A stretch of DNA of 64,000 nucleotides from Roseibium alexandrii DFL-11 (GTDB lineage Bacteria; Pseudomonadota; Alphaproteobacteria; Rhizobiales; Stappiaceae): contig NZ_CM011002.1 of NCBI RefSeq assembly GCF_000158095.2, forward strand, positions 2,947,203-3,011,202. Reading direction: 5' to 3'. The position numbers were made by a program, and so were the translations under genes. Positions within the stretch are counted from its first letter, which is position 1, and each line of letters opens with the position of its first letter. Below are positions 1 through 9,354 of the stretch, one piece after another. A model generated the notes under the pieces. The model ran no database searches, was not told the DNA's origin, and was given only the letters and a program-made list of their open reading frames with translations.

Positions 1-815
1 GCATGATTGTGAATCTGATCGCCGCAGAAGCCAGTGGAATCAATCAAACCGCATTCAGCGAACACATAGACTACCTTTTTGATAATCATCCAGCAGTTTC
101 TTCTGCTGGAGCTGATATCGGAGAACTACTTCATCTAGTCAAAGCTTCTGGTTATGAAACAGATCGGATTATCGCAGATCCATCGGTGGTCCGCGGCCTC
201 GAGTATTACACCGGTATGGTCTACGAAGCTGAGCTGTTATTCCCCGTCACCAACGAAAAAGGTGAAGTTGTTCAGTTCGGTTCTGTGGGCGGTGGTGGCC
301 GTTATGACGGGCTGGTCAAGCGCTTTACTGGCCGCGACGTGCCAGCAACCGGCTTTTCCATTGGCGTCTCGCGCCTGATGACCGCGCTGAAAAACCTTGG
401 CAAACTGCAAACAGCCAATGTCGTGGCACCGGTGCTGGTAACTGTCATGGACGGCGACACCGAAGCGCTCGGCCGCTATCAGAAAATGGTTCAGGACCTG
501 CGCCAGGCAGGTATCCGGGCCGAGATGTATCAGGGCAACTGGAAGAAGTTCGGCAACCAGCTGAAATACGCTGACCGGCGCGGCTGCCCGATCGCCATCA
601 TTCAAGGTTCGGACGAGCGTGAGGCTGGCGAAATCCAGATCAAGGACCTGATCGAAGGTGCCCGGCTGGCCTCTGAATCAACAGACGTCGACAATGTCAC
701 GTGGCGGGAAAGCCGACCGGCTCAGGTCACGGCCAACGAGGCGGATCTCATCGAGGCCGTTCGCGGAATTTTGGATGCACAGGCTGAAGACCGCAGACAG
801 GCAAACGGGGACTGA
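1..815 (+). CDS. hisS: Histidyl-tRNA synthetase, C-terminal part (5' truncated by window edge)
   Basis: Charges tRNA-His with histidine in the cytoplasm. The window opens inside the gene: the reading frame is already open at base 1 and the first in-frame ATG (position 3) is not a plausible start. About 270 residues are visible. They contain the class II HisRS signature RGLEYYTG, the glycine-rich GGGGRYDGL of motif 3, and then a C-terminal anticodon-binding domain (roughly the last 100 residues). The stop codon is followed after one base by the start of hisZ, so the two are co-transcribed. The catalytic motif 1 and 2 region lies outside the window, so its adaptation to the unusual tRNA-His at 45441-45517 cannot be read here. 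Confidence 0.95.
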   Translation, partial: MIVNLIAAEASGINQTAFSEHIDYLFDNHPAVSSAGADIGELLHLVKASGYETDRIIADPSVVRGLEYYTGMVYEAELLFPVTNEKGEVVQFGSVGGGGRYDGLVKRFTGRDVPATGFSIGVSRLMTALKNLGKLQTANVVAPVLVTVMDGDTEALGRYQKMVQDLRQAGIRAEMYQGNWKKFGNQLKYADRRGCPIAIIQGSDEREAGEIQIKDLIEGARLASESTDVDNVTWRESRPAQVTANEADLIEAVRGILDAQAEDRRQANGD

Positions 816-816
816 T

Positions 817-1971
817 ATGGCAACCGCGGGCGACACACCGGCTCTCGATCCAGCAAAAATTGATGCGGTCCTGAATTTGTTTCAGGCAGCCGGACACGCT
901 CCAGTGTCGCCGCCTATGCTCCAACCGGCAAATGTTCTGCTGGATCTGATCGGTGAGGACATTCGCCGCCGCCTCTACCTGACCCAAGGAGCGGACGGCG
1001 CGGATTTGTGCCTGCGGCCAGATTTTACCATCCCGGTTTGCCGTCACCACGTTGCATATGGCGACAACACCCTTCCGACGGGCTACTGCTACCATGGTCC
1101 GGTGTTCCGGCAGCGTCCGGACGGACTGGGTGAAATCCCACAAATGGGCGCAGAAAGCCTCGGCCGTACTGATATAGCCGAAGCCGACGCGGACCTGTTG
1201 GCCCTGGCGATTGAAGCCCTGAGCACCTTTGGTCTTCAAGATGTCTCAATCCGGATTGGCGATGAGACGATTTTCGCAGCTGTTCTCGCAGAGCTCGGTC
1301 TCCCGGTTGTTTGGCAGCGCCGCCTGCGTGACCTTTTTGGCGAAACCGACAAGCTGGCAGCAGCCGTCGAGCGCATGGCCGGTGCTACGACAAGCGACGA
1401 CGAGACCCGCGACGTGCGCCTCGGTTTTCTGGCAGCGCTCGAGGGCGCCGATCCGAAGGCGGCACATGCGGTGGTCGAGGATCTCTTGTCGATTGCCGGA
1501 ATTTCCGCCGTTGGCGGGCGCACACCTGCTGAAATCGCCGACCGTTTTTTGGAGCAAGCCGCCTTAACCCGCGGAACTGCAGGTCACGGAGAAGCGGCAG
1601 CTGCTCTCAAGAGCTATCTCGCGATCAAGTCAGATGGCGCCAACGCGGTGTCGGCGCTCAAAGCCTTTGCGGCAGAGTACAATCTGGACTTGAGCCAGCC
1701 CATCGCAGCGTTCGAGCAGCGTTTGGGAGCACTGGCCGACAAGGGCATTGATCCGGCCCGGCTGTCGCTCGCTGCGGACTTCGGACGGCGGCTCGACTAC
1801 TACTCAGGTTTCGTTTTCGAAATCCATGGCGGCACAGAAACTCACGACGGCCCGCTCGTCGGCGGCGGCCGTTATGACAAGCTGGTCACGCTGCTGGGCG
1901 CAAAAACGGATGTTCCGGCGATCGGTTTTTCCATTTGGCTGGACCGGATTGCAGATCGGATCGGAGGCTAA
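817..1971 (+). CDS. hisZ: ATP phosphoribosyltransferase regulatory subunit HisZ
   Basis: HisZ is a catalytically inactive paralogue of histidyl-tRNA synthetase that binds HisG and is needed for activity and histidine feedback in organisms with short-form HisG. The 384-residue protein keeps the class II synthetase fold signs, such as RPDFTIPVCRHH near residue 70 and a GGGRYDKL segment near the C-terminus, but is shorter than HisRS and lacks its anticodon-binding domain. The ATG at 817 sits one base after the hisS stop; an open frame extends further upstream but overlaps hisS, so I reject it. hisG follows after three bases. The order hisS-hisZ-hisG is common in alphaproteobacteria. Confidence 0.93.
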   Translation: MATAGDTPALDPAKIDAVLNLFQAAGHAPVSPPMLQPANVLLDLIGEDIRRRLYLTQGADGADLCLRPDFTIPVCRHHVAYGDNTLPTGYCYHGPVFRQRPDGLGEIPQMGAESLGRTDIAEADADLLALAIEALSTFGLQDVSIRIGDETIFAAVLAELGLPVVWQRRLRDLFGETDKLAAAVERMAGATTSDDETRDVRLGFLAALEGADPKAAHAVVEDLLSIAGISAVGGRTPAEIADRFLEQAALTRGTAGHGEAAAALKSYLAIKSDGANAVSALKAFAAEYNLDLSQPIAAFEQRLGALADKGIDPARLSLAADFGRRLDYYSGFVFEIHGGTETHDGPLVGGGRYDKLVTLLGAKTDVPAIGFSIWLDRIADRIGG

Positions 1972-1974
1972 CCC

Positions 1975-2943
1975 ATGAGCAAACTTGTGATCGCGATTCC
2001 CTCCAAGGGCCGGCTTCAGGAAAACACACAAGCCTTTTTCAGCCGCGCCGGATTGAAAGTGACGCAACCGGGTGGGGCCAGGAACTATCGTGGTGCCATC
2101 AAGGGTCTGCCGCCGGTGGAGATTGCCTTCCTGTCCGCTTCTGAAATTGCACGTGCATTGGCAGACGGGGCTGTCCATTTCGGGATCACCGGACTGGACC
2201 TGGTCGATGAAAACATTGCCGATCCGGCAAGTGCCGTCCACATCGTGACACCGCTCGGGTTTGGCCACGCCGATGTCGTGATTGCCGTCCCAAAATCCTG
2301 GATCGACGTGGAAAGCATGGCGGATCTTGGTGATGTTGCGTCCGACTTCCGCAACCGCCATGGCCGGCGCCTGCGGGTCGCCACCAAATACGTCAACCTG
2401 ACCCGGGCTTTCTTTGCAAAACATGGCATCGCCGATTACCGGATCGTGGAAAGCGCCGGTGCCACCGAAGGCGCTCCTGCGGCCGGATCCGCAGAACTGA
2501 TCGTCGACATCACATCCACAGGCTCGACCCTTCAGGCCAATAACCTGAAGGTTCTGTCGGATGGCGTCATGCTGATGAGCCAAGCAAATCTGGTGGCCTC
2601 TCTCAATGCTGACTGGTCGGAAACGGCCCTCAGCGGGGCGAGGGAAATCCTCGACCGGGTCGCAGCCGAGGAAGCCGCGCGCAATGTGAAATTGGTCAAG
2701 GCTGTGGTCGATGACCGGACACAGGCGCTTCGGGCGGTTAGCAATATCGGCGCGATCCAGCGGTTCTCAGAATCGGGATCGACCGGTTATGTGAGCGTGT
2801 TGTGCCCAAAGGACGCTGTCGCCGCCTGTGCCAAGCTGCTGATCGCCGAGGGCGCGGACACTGTAACGGTGGAGACGCTCGATTACGTCTTTTCAAAAGA
2901 CAATCCGCTTTTTGCGCCGCTGAAGGAGAAGGTTGGCAGATAA
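1975..2943 (+). CDS. hisG: ATP phosphoribosyltransferase HisG
   Basis: Catalyses the first step of histidine synthesis, joining ATP and phosphoribosyl pyrophosphate. The start [14 protein letters not shown] and the segment [15 protein letters not shown] (phosphoribosyl-binding loop region) identify it. At 322 residues it is longer than short-form HisG (about 200-230) that normally partners HisZ. The last 90 or so residues, including [12 protein letters not shown] and [14 protein letters not shown], look loosely like the ACT-like regulatory domain of long HisG. It is the third gene of the hisS-hisZ-hisG operon, with three bases between hisZ and its ATG. Its stop codon sits in the loop of a hairpin. 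Confidence 0.93.
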   Translation: MSKLVIAIPSKGRLQENTQAFFSRAGLKVTQPGGARNYRGAIKGLPPVEIAFLSASEIARALADGAVHFGITGLDLVDENIADPASAVHIVTPLGFGHADVVIAVPKSWIDVESMADLGDVASDFRNRHGRRLRVATKYVNLTRAFFAKHGIADYRIVESAGATEGAPAAGSAELIVDITSTGSTLQANNLKVLSDGVMLMSQANLVASLNADWSETALSGAREILDRVAAEEAARNVKLVKAVVDDRTQALRAVSNIGAIQRFSESGSTGYVSVLCPKDAVAACAKLLIAEGADTVTVETLDYVFSKDNPLFAPLKEKVGR

Positions 2944-2952
2944 CTGCCAACC
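2931..2952. terminator. Hairpin enclosing the hisG stop codon
   Basis: Perfect 9-bp arms GGTTGGCAG (2931-2939) and CTGCCAACC (2944-2952) with a 4-base loop that holds the end of the hisG stop codon. There is no T-tract on either strand. It lies between convergent hisG and tag, so it may act as a weak bidirectional terminator or as a 3'-end stabiliser. Confidence 0.4.
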
Positions 2953-2962
2953 ACACTCCGCT

Positions 2963-3631
2963 TCACCGCGGCCGCTTGAATGTTCTACGCGCTTCTTCTA
3001 CTGGCTCCCGGCAGCAGCAGCCTTCCAGATGGTCGTTGACCATGCCCATGGATTGCATAAAGGCATACACGGTGGTTGGACCAACGAAACTCCAGCTCCG
3101 TTTTTTGAGGTCTTTTGAAAGCGCAGTGCTTTCTTCTGTTTTTCCGAGTGTTTTGGCGACTTCAAAGGTGATTTCTCTTGGCCGGTTTTCCGGCTTTGGC
3201 TCGTAAGCCCAGAAATAAGCCGCCAGCGATCCAAACTCTCTTTTCAGCTCAATCGCACGTTTCGCATTGTTGATCGTGGACTCGATTTTTTTACGGTGAC
3301 GGACAATCCCTGCATCGCCAAGGCACCGTTCAACATCCGCTTCTGTGAAATTCGCAACATCCTCAAATTCGAAGTTGGCAAAAGCCGCCCGAAACCCTTC
3401 GCGTTTTCGAAGGATCGTCAGCCAGGACAAACCTGACTGAAACCCTTCCAGGCAGATTTTTTCAAAGAGACGCCGGTCATCGTCCACAGGCCAGCCCCAC
3501 TCCGTGTCATGGTAATGCAAATAGTCCGGCAAATTGCCATGCCACCAGCAGCGCTGTTTGCCATCGGCCCCAGGGAGCAGGCCGGTCTCCGGATCCCGCT
3601 CTGCTTTGATGGTTTGTCCTGCCTTGACCAT
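2963..3631 (-). CDS. tag: DNA-3-methyladenine glycosylase I
   Basis: Base-excision repair enzyme that removes 3-methyladenine from alkylated DNA. The 222-residue protein has the family hallmarks: an N-terminal RCWWHG followed by YLHYHDTEWGWP, the SGLSWLTILRKRE helix-hairpin segment, and the C-terminal histidine/cysteine cluster NDHLEGCCCR. The N-terminal Cys/His and the C-terminal His/Cys match the zinc-binding positions of E. coli Tag. I start at the ATG at 3631, which has AGAGG five bases upstream; an ATG four codons earlier (3643) has no such site. It is convergent with hisG and stands alone. Confidence 0.92.
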   Translation of the reverse strand: MVKAGQTIKAERDPETGLLPGADGKQRCWWHGNLPDYLHYHDTEWGWPVDDDRRLFEKICLEGFQSGLSWLTILRKREGFRAAFANFEFEDVANFTEADVERCLGDAGIVRHRKKIESTINNAKRAIELKREFGSLAAYFWAYEPKPENRPREITFEVAKTLGKTEESTALSKDLKKRSWSFVGPTTVYAFMQSMGMVNDHLEGCCCREPVEEARRTFKRPR

Positions 3632-3723
3632 TGCGCCTCTCATTTATTCACGTTTTGTTCCACATCTCATTTGCTACACGAGATGGCAGAGTGGCGCAAT
3701 CTGGGATCCGCTGTGCAGCCAAC

Positions 3724-3753
3724 AAAAAACCCGGCTCGTTGGCCGGGTCTTTT
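3724..3753 (-). terminator. Terminator after the CheZ-type gene, probably bidirectional
   Basis: Arms ACCCGGC (3729-3735) and GCCGGGT (3742-3748). On the minus strand the stem is followed by a run of T (bases 3724-3729 are A on the plus strand); on the plus strand it is followed by CTTTT. It lies 20-45 bases beyond the stop of the minus-strand gene at 3772. Confidence 0.75.
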
Positions 3754-3771
3754 CGATCTGCAAGCAAATAA

Positions 3772-4527
3772 TTACGCGAAGAGCGCGTCGATGTCGTCCT
3801 GGGTCGCCACATCGATATCGGATTCCAGTGCCGGGCCATTGAGCAGCGCGGCATCGCCTTCCGCGGCTTTGGCTTCTTCGACTTCAATGTCCTTGAAGCT
3901 TTCAATGCCCCCCCAGATGTCCATCATCTGCATAATGCGATCTTCGACGAAACGAAGTGTACCAACCACTTTAGTGATCCGCTGACCGGTCAAATCCTGG
4001 AAGTTACAGGCCTCAAAGATCTGGATTACGCGGTCCTGAATGTCACCAGCAAGTTCTGAATCTTGCCCCTTGAGACGTGCAGACAAGGTGTTCGCAGTTT
4101 CATCAATGAACTCGGCTGCTGACAGAATGCTTTCCGTCGCGCCTTCAGTGCCGACCACAACCGCATCAAGCTCGTTGGTCACGCGAGTCATATCCTCGCC
4201 TTCCGAACCAGTCTTATGGTGCAGGGTAGCAATTTCCTTTTTGGTCTGGGCGATCGCTTCATAGATCGCGTCCAGTTCCACCTTGAGCTTTGCTGCTTCC
4301 GAAAGCTCTTTACGGAACTCGGAGATGAACTTCTGGCTCATGGCTTCCGGGTCGAGCGCAGCTTTTTGCTCCTGACCTTCGCCCGATTGGATCATCGCCT
4401 TTAAGGTCGAGAGTTCAGCCAAAACTTCCTGATGCCGACGCTCTTCGGCAAACGCAGGGTCCGTATTCGATACGGATTCCATACGTATTAAGGTTTCCGC
4501 TCGGAAGGATCTTTTCACAGCGGTCAT
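3772..4527 (-). CDS. cheZ: CheZ-family protein phosphatase (CheY-P phosphatase)
   Basis: Likely removes phosphate from a CheY-type response regulator. The 251-residue protein is mostly predicted helix and carries ACNFQDLTGQRI; D178 and Q182 match the catalytic Asp and Gln of E. coli CheZ (D143/Q147). Its C-terminus, DDIDALFA, resembles the CheY-binding tail that ends CheZ proteins. I start at the ATG at 4527 because GGGAG precedes it; an upstream extension of 13 codons has no site. No cheY, cheA or flagellar gene is nearby, so its partner is unknown. The gene is transcribed away from the DUF2927 gene across a 256-base gap. Confidence 0.82.
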   Translation of the reverse strand: MTAVKRSFRAETLIRMESVSNTDPAFAEERRHQEVLAELSTLKAMIQSGEGQEQKAALDPEAMSQKFISEFRKELSEAAKLKVELDAIYEAIAQTKKEIATLHHKTGSEGEDMTRVTNELDAVVVGTEGATESILSAAEFIDETANTLSARLKGQDSELAGDIQDRVIQIFEACNFQDLTGQRITKVVGTLRFVEDRIMQMMDIWGGIESFKDIEVEEAKAAEGDAALLNGPALESDIDVATQDDIDALFA

Positions 4528-4783
4528 ACCTACTCCCGTCCCTGGCCCCTGCAGGCTTGTTCTCAAAACGCTTTTGCCCTTATACCGACGGAAGCTTAAG
4601 GAATTGTTTTTTCGATACTAACAACATCGGCCGATGGTTTCCCGCAATGGTTATAAGGTCAATCATTCACACCCTATCTACACTGCCTGGAACAGAAAGA
4701 AGCTGGTGCCGGTTGAAGATCACATCCCGGTATTGGGCTGGACAAGTTCGCGGGGCCGTGATCTGAATTCGGCATAGATCGGA

Positions 4784-5521
4784 GTGAAGTCCATTGCAGC
4801 TAACATGATGCACAAGATCCTGATTTTCATGGCAATGTTGGCTTTGTCGGCAGGCATGCCCTCGCGGGCGTCTAGTGAAGCCTTTACGACCGAAGACATA
4901 ATGTTCGGGTTTGAACAAACCGTCTTCGGCCTTGAGCATCGCAGTTGGGGATGGCGGCCTTACCTGGTCAAAAAATTTACCACACCGGTTCGTTTTTATA
5001 TCCATAACCTTGCACGCAGGGACCGGACAGCCACAGTCCGCCGCTTCGTAAGAGAGATCGACCGAAGGGTGAGCGGTTTGTCTGCCACGGTCGTCAGGCA
5101 GCCAGCAGACGCAAATTTTGAGATCTATGTTGTTGACCGGAAACAATATAAACCGGTGGTCCGGACCGACATTTATAAGAACCCGAAAGCCAAGGTTCCC
5201 GGGCGATGCCTGGTCCGCGTCATTTCAGGCCGGAACGGCATAAAGCGATCAGCAGCGGTGATCGTTTCTGATGAAGGCGAATTCCTGTTTCAGCGCTGCC
5301 TTGTTGAAGAAGTGCTGCAGGGGCTTGGCCCCATGAACGACAATCACAAACTGGTGCATTCGGTCTTTAACGATTCATCGCGTCACAACCGGTTTACGGT
5401 GTTCGACCAGATCATTTTGAACATGCTTTACGACCCGCGGATCAAGCCGGGCATGTCCGTGAAGCAAACACAAGACTTTCTGCTTCAAATCGCGCGCGAC
5501 GCCCGCAGACGCGTGCGTTAA
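4784..5521 (+). CDS. DUF2927 family exported protein
   Basis: Uncharacterised conserved alphaproteobacterial protein. Of about 245 residues, the first 30 or so form a signal peptide (MMHKILIFMAMLALSAGMPSRAS). The mature part has CLVEEVLQGLGPMND, typical of DUF2927, a family with a weak resemblance to metalloprotease-like folds but no demonstrated activity. Start choice is uncertain: GTG at 4784 gives the longest frame, ATG at 4805 or 4808 gives a cleaner signal peptide, and none has a strong ribosome site. It is a single gene followed by a 248-base gap in which I see only AT-rich sequence, with no clear hairpin. Confidence 0.78.
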   Translation: MKSIAANMMHKILIFMAMLALSAGMPSRASSEAFTTEDIMFGFEQTVFGLEHRSWGWRPYLVKKFTTPVRFYIHNLARRDRTATVRRFVREIDRRVSGLSATVVRQPADANFEIYVVDRKQYKPVVRTDIYKNPKAKVPGRCLVRVISGRNGIKRSAAVIVSDEGEFLFQRCLVEEVLQGLGPMNDNHKLVHSVFNDSSRHNRFTVFDQIILNMLYDPRIKPGMSVKQTQDFLLQIARDARRRVR

Positions 5522-5769
5522 CCAACCTTTCATCAAAACCTTTGTGTTCTCAATGGCGAGAAATTCGCGCTGAGAAACACTCCATTCATCTTAAGTTTCG
5601 ATTCATCTCGTTCTTCAACCAAGAACTAACCATAAATGCCGAATGTCGGCGCCAGATGCCGTTGATTCATCTTTGGCACAGCCTGGGCACCTATCATCGT
5701 TTCCAATCCGTTAACCGGCGAGGCGAGAGTTCCGCTGAACGTGGTTATCCATAAGTAACGAGTTGTGCC

Positions 5770-6540
5770 ATGTTTTCATTGTCCAAATCCGTGCCTGTCG
5801 CGGTGATTGCAGCTGGTCTCGCCCTTGTGGCCAGCGGGTTTGCGTCCGGTCCTGCCTTGGCAGGCCAGGTGTCTCCGCCGCCGCTCGTCTTGAGCCCCAA
5901 CCTCACCGAACCGTGGATGCTGCAGCTCCAGCCGCGTGTCCAGCGGCGCACCGCTGCTCCGACGCGTCGGCAAGTTCAGCAGCCTCGGGTTCAACGCCAG
6001 GTCCAGCAACCGCGTGTTCAGCGGGCCAATTGGTGGTCGCCGCGCCAGCAGCCCGTTCGACAGCAGCAACAACAGCGAACTCAGACCCGCCAGGTTGCTC
6101 CGCAATTTTTGCCGACAATCGTCAGCTATGACAGCAAGTACAAGCCGGGTACGATTGTGATCGATACAAATGCCCGGTATCTCTACCTCATCCAGAACGA
6201 TGGGACCGCCCGCAGGTATGGTGTTGGTGTTGGAAAGCCGGGCTTTGAATGGGCCGGATCGCACAAGGTCACCCGCAAGGCTGAGTGGCCGGATTGGCGC
6301 CCACCGGCAGCCATGCGTAAACGGCGCCCGGAATTGCCGGTCTTCATGGCAGGCGGACCGGACAACCCGCTTGGCGCGCGCGCTCTTTATCTTGGCTCGA
6401 CACTCTACCGGATCCATGGCTCCAACCAGCCTTGGACGATCGGGCACGCCGTCTCCTCCGGCTGCATTCGAATGCGTAATGAAGATGTCATTGATCTTTA
6501 TGAGCGTGTCGGCGTTGGCACAACGGTGCATGTCATCTAA
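5770..6540 (+). CDS. L,D-transpeptidase (YkuD / ErfK family)
   Basis: Periplasmic enzyme that cross-links peptidoglycan (3-3 links) or attaches proteins to it. The 256-residue protein has a signal peptide to about residue 31, a Gln/Arg/Pro-rich linker at 55-110, and a YkuD domain at about 125-256. The active-site motif has His216 and, in SSGCIRM, Cys232. The linker contains two adjacent copies of QVQQPRVQR (about residues 68-85) and a Q-tract, probably a flexible, cationic, wall-spanning segment. A strong terminator follows at 6566-6594. Confidence 0.92.
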   Translation: MFSLSKSVPVAVIAAGLALVASGFASGPALAGQVSPPPLVLSPNLTEPWMLQLQPRVQRRTAAPTRRQVQQPRVQRQVQQPRVQRANWWSPRQQPVRQQQQQRTQTRQVAPQFLPTIVSYDSKYKPGTIVIDTNARYLYLIQNDGTARRYGVGVGKPGFEWAGSHKVTRKAEWPDWRPPAAMRKRRPELPVFMAGGPDNPLGARALYLGSTLYRIHGSNQPWTIGHAVSSGCIRMRNEDVIDLYERVGVGTTVHVI

Positions 6541-6565
6541 AGACCGTCACCCGCAACAGCGATCC

Positions 6566-6594
6566 AAAACGCGCGGCTTCAGCTGCGCGTTTTT
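6566..6594 (+). terminator. Rho-independent terminator after the L,D-transpeptidase
   Basis: Arms AAAACGCGC (6566-6574) and GCGCGTTTT (6585-6593) with an inner GCT/AGC pairing, followed by T. It lies 25 bases after the stop codon at 6540. Confidence 0.8.
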
Positions 6595-6703
6595 GCGTTT
6601 GTGCGGATACGGCCTGCGATCAACTTCTTGCTGCAATAACGGAATCGGTGCGAAACTGTGCTCATCGATCCGCCGCAATTAAACTGCGGTCTCTCGCACA
6701 CTC

Positions 6704-8056
6704 TTGAAAGCACCAACTTTGCTGAAAACCTCAGACACTCCGTACTTTCTGAAGGCTGCTCTTGTTGGGATTCTTGTCGGCGGTCTGGCAACCGGATTCC
6801 ACTCCGGTGTCGAAATTATTATCTCGACCTATGCCAACCTGCGCGCGAGCATCGGCTCGAGCATTCTGACTTATGTCGTCTCAGCGGTCGTCTCCGCAGT
6901 TTGCGTCACAGGTGCATTTTTCCTTGTTTCCCGCTTTGCCCCAGAAGCGGCGGGCAGCGGCATCCAGGAAATTGAAGGGGCGATGGAAGACAAACGCCCG
7001 CTGCATTGGGCACGGGTTCTCGTGGTGAAATTTTTTGGCGGCCTGCTCGCGCTCGGCTCAGGTTTGGTTCTCGGCCGTGAAGGACCAACCATCCATATGG
7101 GCGCGATGACCGCAGAAGCACTTTCCAGATCACAAGGATTGCAGTCGGCAGATCACAAGGGGCTGCTCGCGGCGGGTGCAGCTGCAGGGCTGGCGGCGGC
7201 GTTCAATGCACCGCTCGCAGCAATCCTCTTTATTGTCGAAGAAACTCGCCGACAGTTTCCCTTTGGCTACCGGACCTACATGGCCGTCATCATCGCGTCG
7301 ATCCTGAGCGCGGCCATCACCGAACAATTGACGCATATCGGCCCGCCGCTTCTCATTGAAGTCACTTACATCCCGGTCTGGAGTTTTCCCCTTCTTGGGC
7401 TCCTGGGCGTGTGCCTGGGGTTTCTCGGGGTGTTTTTCAATTGGGCGCTTTTAAAGGTCATGGACCTCTTCCACTCCATTCCAAAGGGAGCGCGCTGGAT
7501 CCCGGCCATGATGATTGGCGCTGCGACCGGAATATTGCTTGTCGCGTTTCCCGATGCAACGGGTGGCGGCGAGGATCTCGTCCGGGATCTCGTCACCAAA
7601 GATTACGGCATTCTTGCGCTTTTGCTGCTGACCTTGTTCCGGTTCGGCGGCGTGCTCTTTTCCTATGCTTCGGGCGTGCCGGGTGGGATATTTGCCCCGA
7701 TGCTCTCGATTGCGACCTGCGCGGGTCTGGCCTTTGGAGCGATCACGACAGACATCATTCCGGTCGGCGATGCAGATTTCAAAGCCGCCTGTGCGATCGC
7801 GGCCATGGGTGGCTTTTTCGCAGCCTCCGTTCGCGCGCCACTGGTCGGCGTGGTTCTGGTGATGGAGCTCACAGGCGCTTATGCGCTGATCCTGCCGGTC
7901 CTCGTAACCTGCACCGTCGCAGCATTGACCGCGCACCATCTGGGCGGCCGGCCTATCTATGAGCAGTTGCTGGAACGAACCTTGAGACTTGCCGGACAGG
8001 CCCCAGATGCAGAAACAGATAGAACCCCGGTCCAACTCGGGACACGAAAAAGCTGA
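6704..8056 (+). CDS. clcA: ClC family H+/Cl- antiporter
   Basis: Membrane chloride/proton exchanger of the ClC family, about 450 residues with about 10-12 hydrophobic segments. Selectivity motifs are present: GSGIQE, GREGPT with the gating glutamate at E126, and GVPGGIFAP. ILFIVEE at residues 174-180 keeps the intracellular proton glutamate of ClC-ec1 (E203), and AYALILPV matches the region of its Y445, so an exchanger is more likely than a channel. The frame opens only after a stop at 6680-6682, and no ATG precedes the conserved region. TTG at 6704 or TTG at 6719 must be the start; neither has a good ribosome site. Confidence 0.9.
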   Translation: MKAPTLLKTSDTPYFLKAALVGILVGGLATGFHSGVEIIISTYANLRASIGSSILTYVVSAVVSAVCVTGAFFLVSRFAPEAAGSGIQEIEGAMEDKRPLHWARVLVVKFFGGLLALGSGLVLGREGPTIHMGAMTAEALSRSQGLQSADHKGLLAAGAAAGLAAAFNAPLAAILFIVEETRRQFPFGYRTYMAVIIASILSAAITEQLTHIGPPLLIEVTYIPVWSFPLLGLLGVCLGFLGVFFNWALLKVMDLFHSIPKGARWIPAMMIGAATGILLVAFPDATGGGEDLVRDLVTKDYGILALLLLTLFRFGGVLFSYASGVPGGIFAPMLSIATCAGLAFGAITTDIIPVGDADFKAACAIAAMGGFFAASVRAPLVGVVLVMELTGAYALILPVLVTCTVAALTAHHLGGRPIYEQLLERTLRLAGQAPDAETDRTPVQLGTRKS

Positions 8057-8273
8057 ACCTTGCTCAGCCGCCTGCAAACCCTGCTGAAATCCTGACAAGG
8101 GTTCAAGACAGCAAACTCAAAGAGGTTTCCTTCCTGTTTGCGGCCCCTATCTGATCTGAATGAGCTGACAACGCGTAACAATTCTTGTCCGCCATAAAAG
8201 TTTGAATGCGGCCGATTCCGAGTGCGGCGAAACCGATACCAACACACACTTGTTGTGTTCTGAGAGTTTAAAT

Positions 8274-9218
8274 ATGAGCAACCTGACGGATATGGAGATT
8301 TTCGCAAGGGTCGTTAGCGCGGGCAGCATGTCGGCGGCGGGCCGCGAAATGAACCTGTCACCGGCCGTTGTATCCAAACGCATTCGCCGGCTTGAGGAAA
8401 AACTCGGTAGCCGCCTGCTTCAACGAACGACGCGCCAGATTGCGATGACAGAAGCCGGCCAAGGCTTTTATGAACGCGTGATCGCGATCCTTGCTTCTGT
8501 TGAAGAAGCTGAATCGTTTGTTTCCCGCGGGTCTGCGAAGGCGCGCGGCCACTTGAAAGTCGCCGTACCAACCTCCTTTGGCCGTCTGCATATCGCCCCA
8601 CACGTGGGTAAGTTCCTGGCCAACAATCCGGACCTATCAATCAATCTGGACCTGTCAGACGACTTCGTTGACATCGTTGGCGAAGGCTATGACCTCGCAA
8701 TCCGGATCGCTGAGCTAAGCGATTCAAGTCTCGTCGCTCGGCGTCTTGCCCCGATCCATCGCATCTTGTGTGCAAGCCCGGAGTATGTGGAAAAATACGG
8801 CACGCCGCAGTCCATCGACGACCTTCTTGCAAATCATGTGACATTGGCAGCTGCCAATCAGGATCCATGGCGGTTGGCAGGCCCGAACGGGATTGAGACT
8901 GTGCGGACGCAATCACCGGTCAAGACGAACTCAAGTGAAGTGGTTCGTGAATGCTTGTTGTCCGGCGTCGGAATTGCTTTGCGGTCGACTTGGGATATTG
9001 GCCCAGAATTGCGCGAGGGAAAGCTTCAAATCCTCCTGCCGGAGTATAGAGCTTCCAAGGATGTAGGTCTTTATGCCGTATACCCGAGCCGGCAGTTCCT
9101 GCCTGCTAAAGTTCGTGTGTTTATCGACTTCCTTGCAGGCCTTTACGGCTCATCGCCTTACTGGGATGCTGGCCTGGAGGATTGGCTGCACCGGCCGAGA
9201 ACTGCGAAAGCGAGCTGA
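8274..9218 (+). CDS. LysR family transcriptional regulator
   Basis: The 314-residue protein has an N-terminal winged helix-turn-helix (about residues 1-60; AGSMSAAGREMNLSPAVVSKRI) and a C-terminal LysR substrate domain. The sequence type (MEIFARVVSAGSMSAAGREM, then LLQRTTRQIAMTEAG) is that of the DsdC/CrgA-like group that often regulates quinone, aldehyde or drug response genes, but no target is adjacent. I start at the ATG at 8274, preceded by GAGAG; an open frame begins 24 codons earlier without a site. The 217-base gap upstream holds only a weak ACCCT/AGGGT inverted repeat after clcA. Confidence 0.88.
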   Translation: MSNLTDMEIFARVVSAGSMSAAGREMNLSPAVVSKRIRRLEEKLGSRLLQRTTRQIAMTEAGQGFYERVIAILASVEEAESFVSRGSAKARGHLKVAVPTSFGRLHIAPHVGKFLANNPDLSINLDLSDDFVDIVGEGYDLAIRIAELSDSSLVARRLAPIHRILCASPEYVEKYGTPQSIDDLLANHVTLAAANQDPWRLAGPNGIETVRTQSPVKTNSSEVVRECLLSGVGIALRSTWDIGPELREGKLQILLPEYRASKDVGLYAVYPSRQFLPAKVRVFIDFLAGLYGSSPYWDAGLEDWLHRPRTAKAS

Positions 9219-9354
9219 GGGAGAAGCTTTCGCTGATCGAATTTGGTGCATCTGCGTCTTGGTGTTGCCTGCGACGGCGCGTCGCTTGCATCGAAACGCA
9301 ACATACTGTTGATTTGTGAAGGGGCAGTCATTGCCCAATTTGAGGGAGATACAC

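Noticed and set aside
8070..8105. ACCCT/AGGGT repeat after clcA as a terminator
   Set aside because: Short arms, loop of about 16 bases and no T-run.
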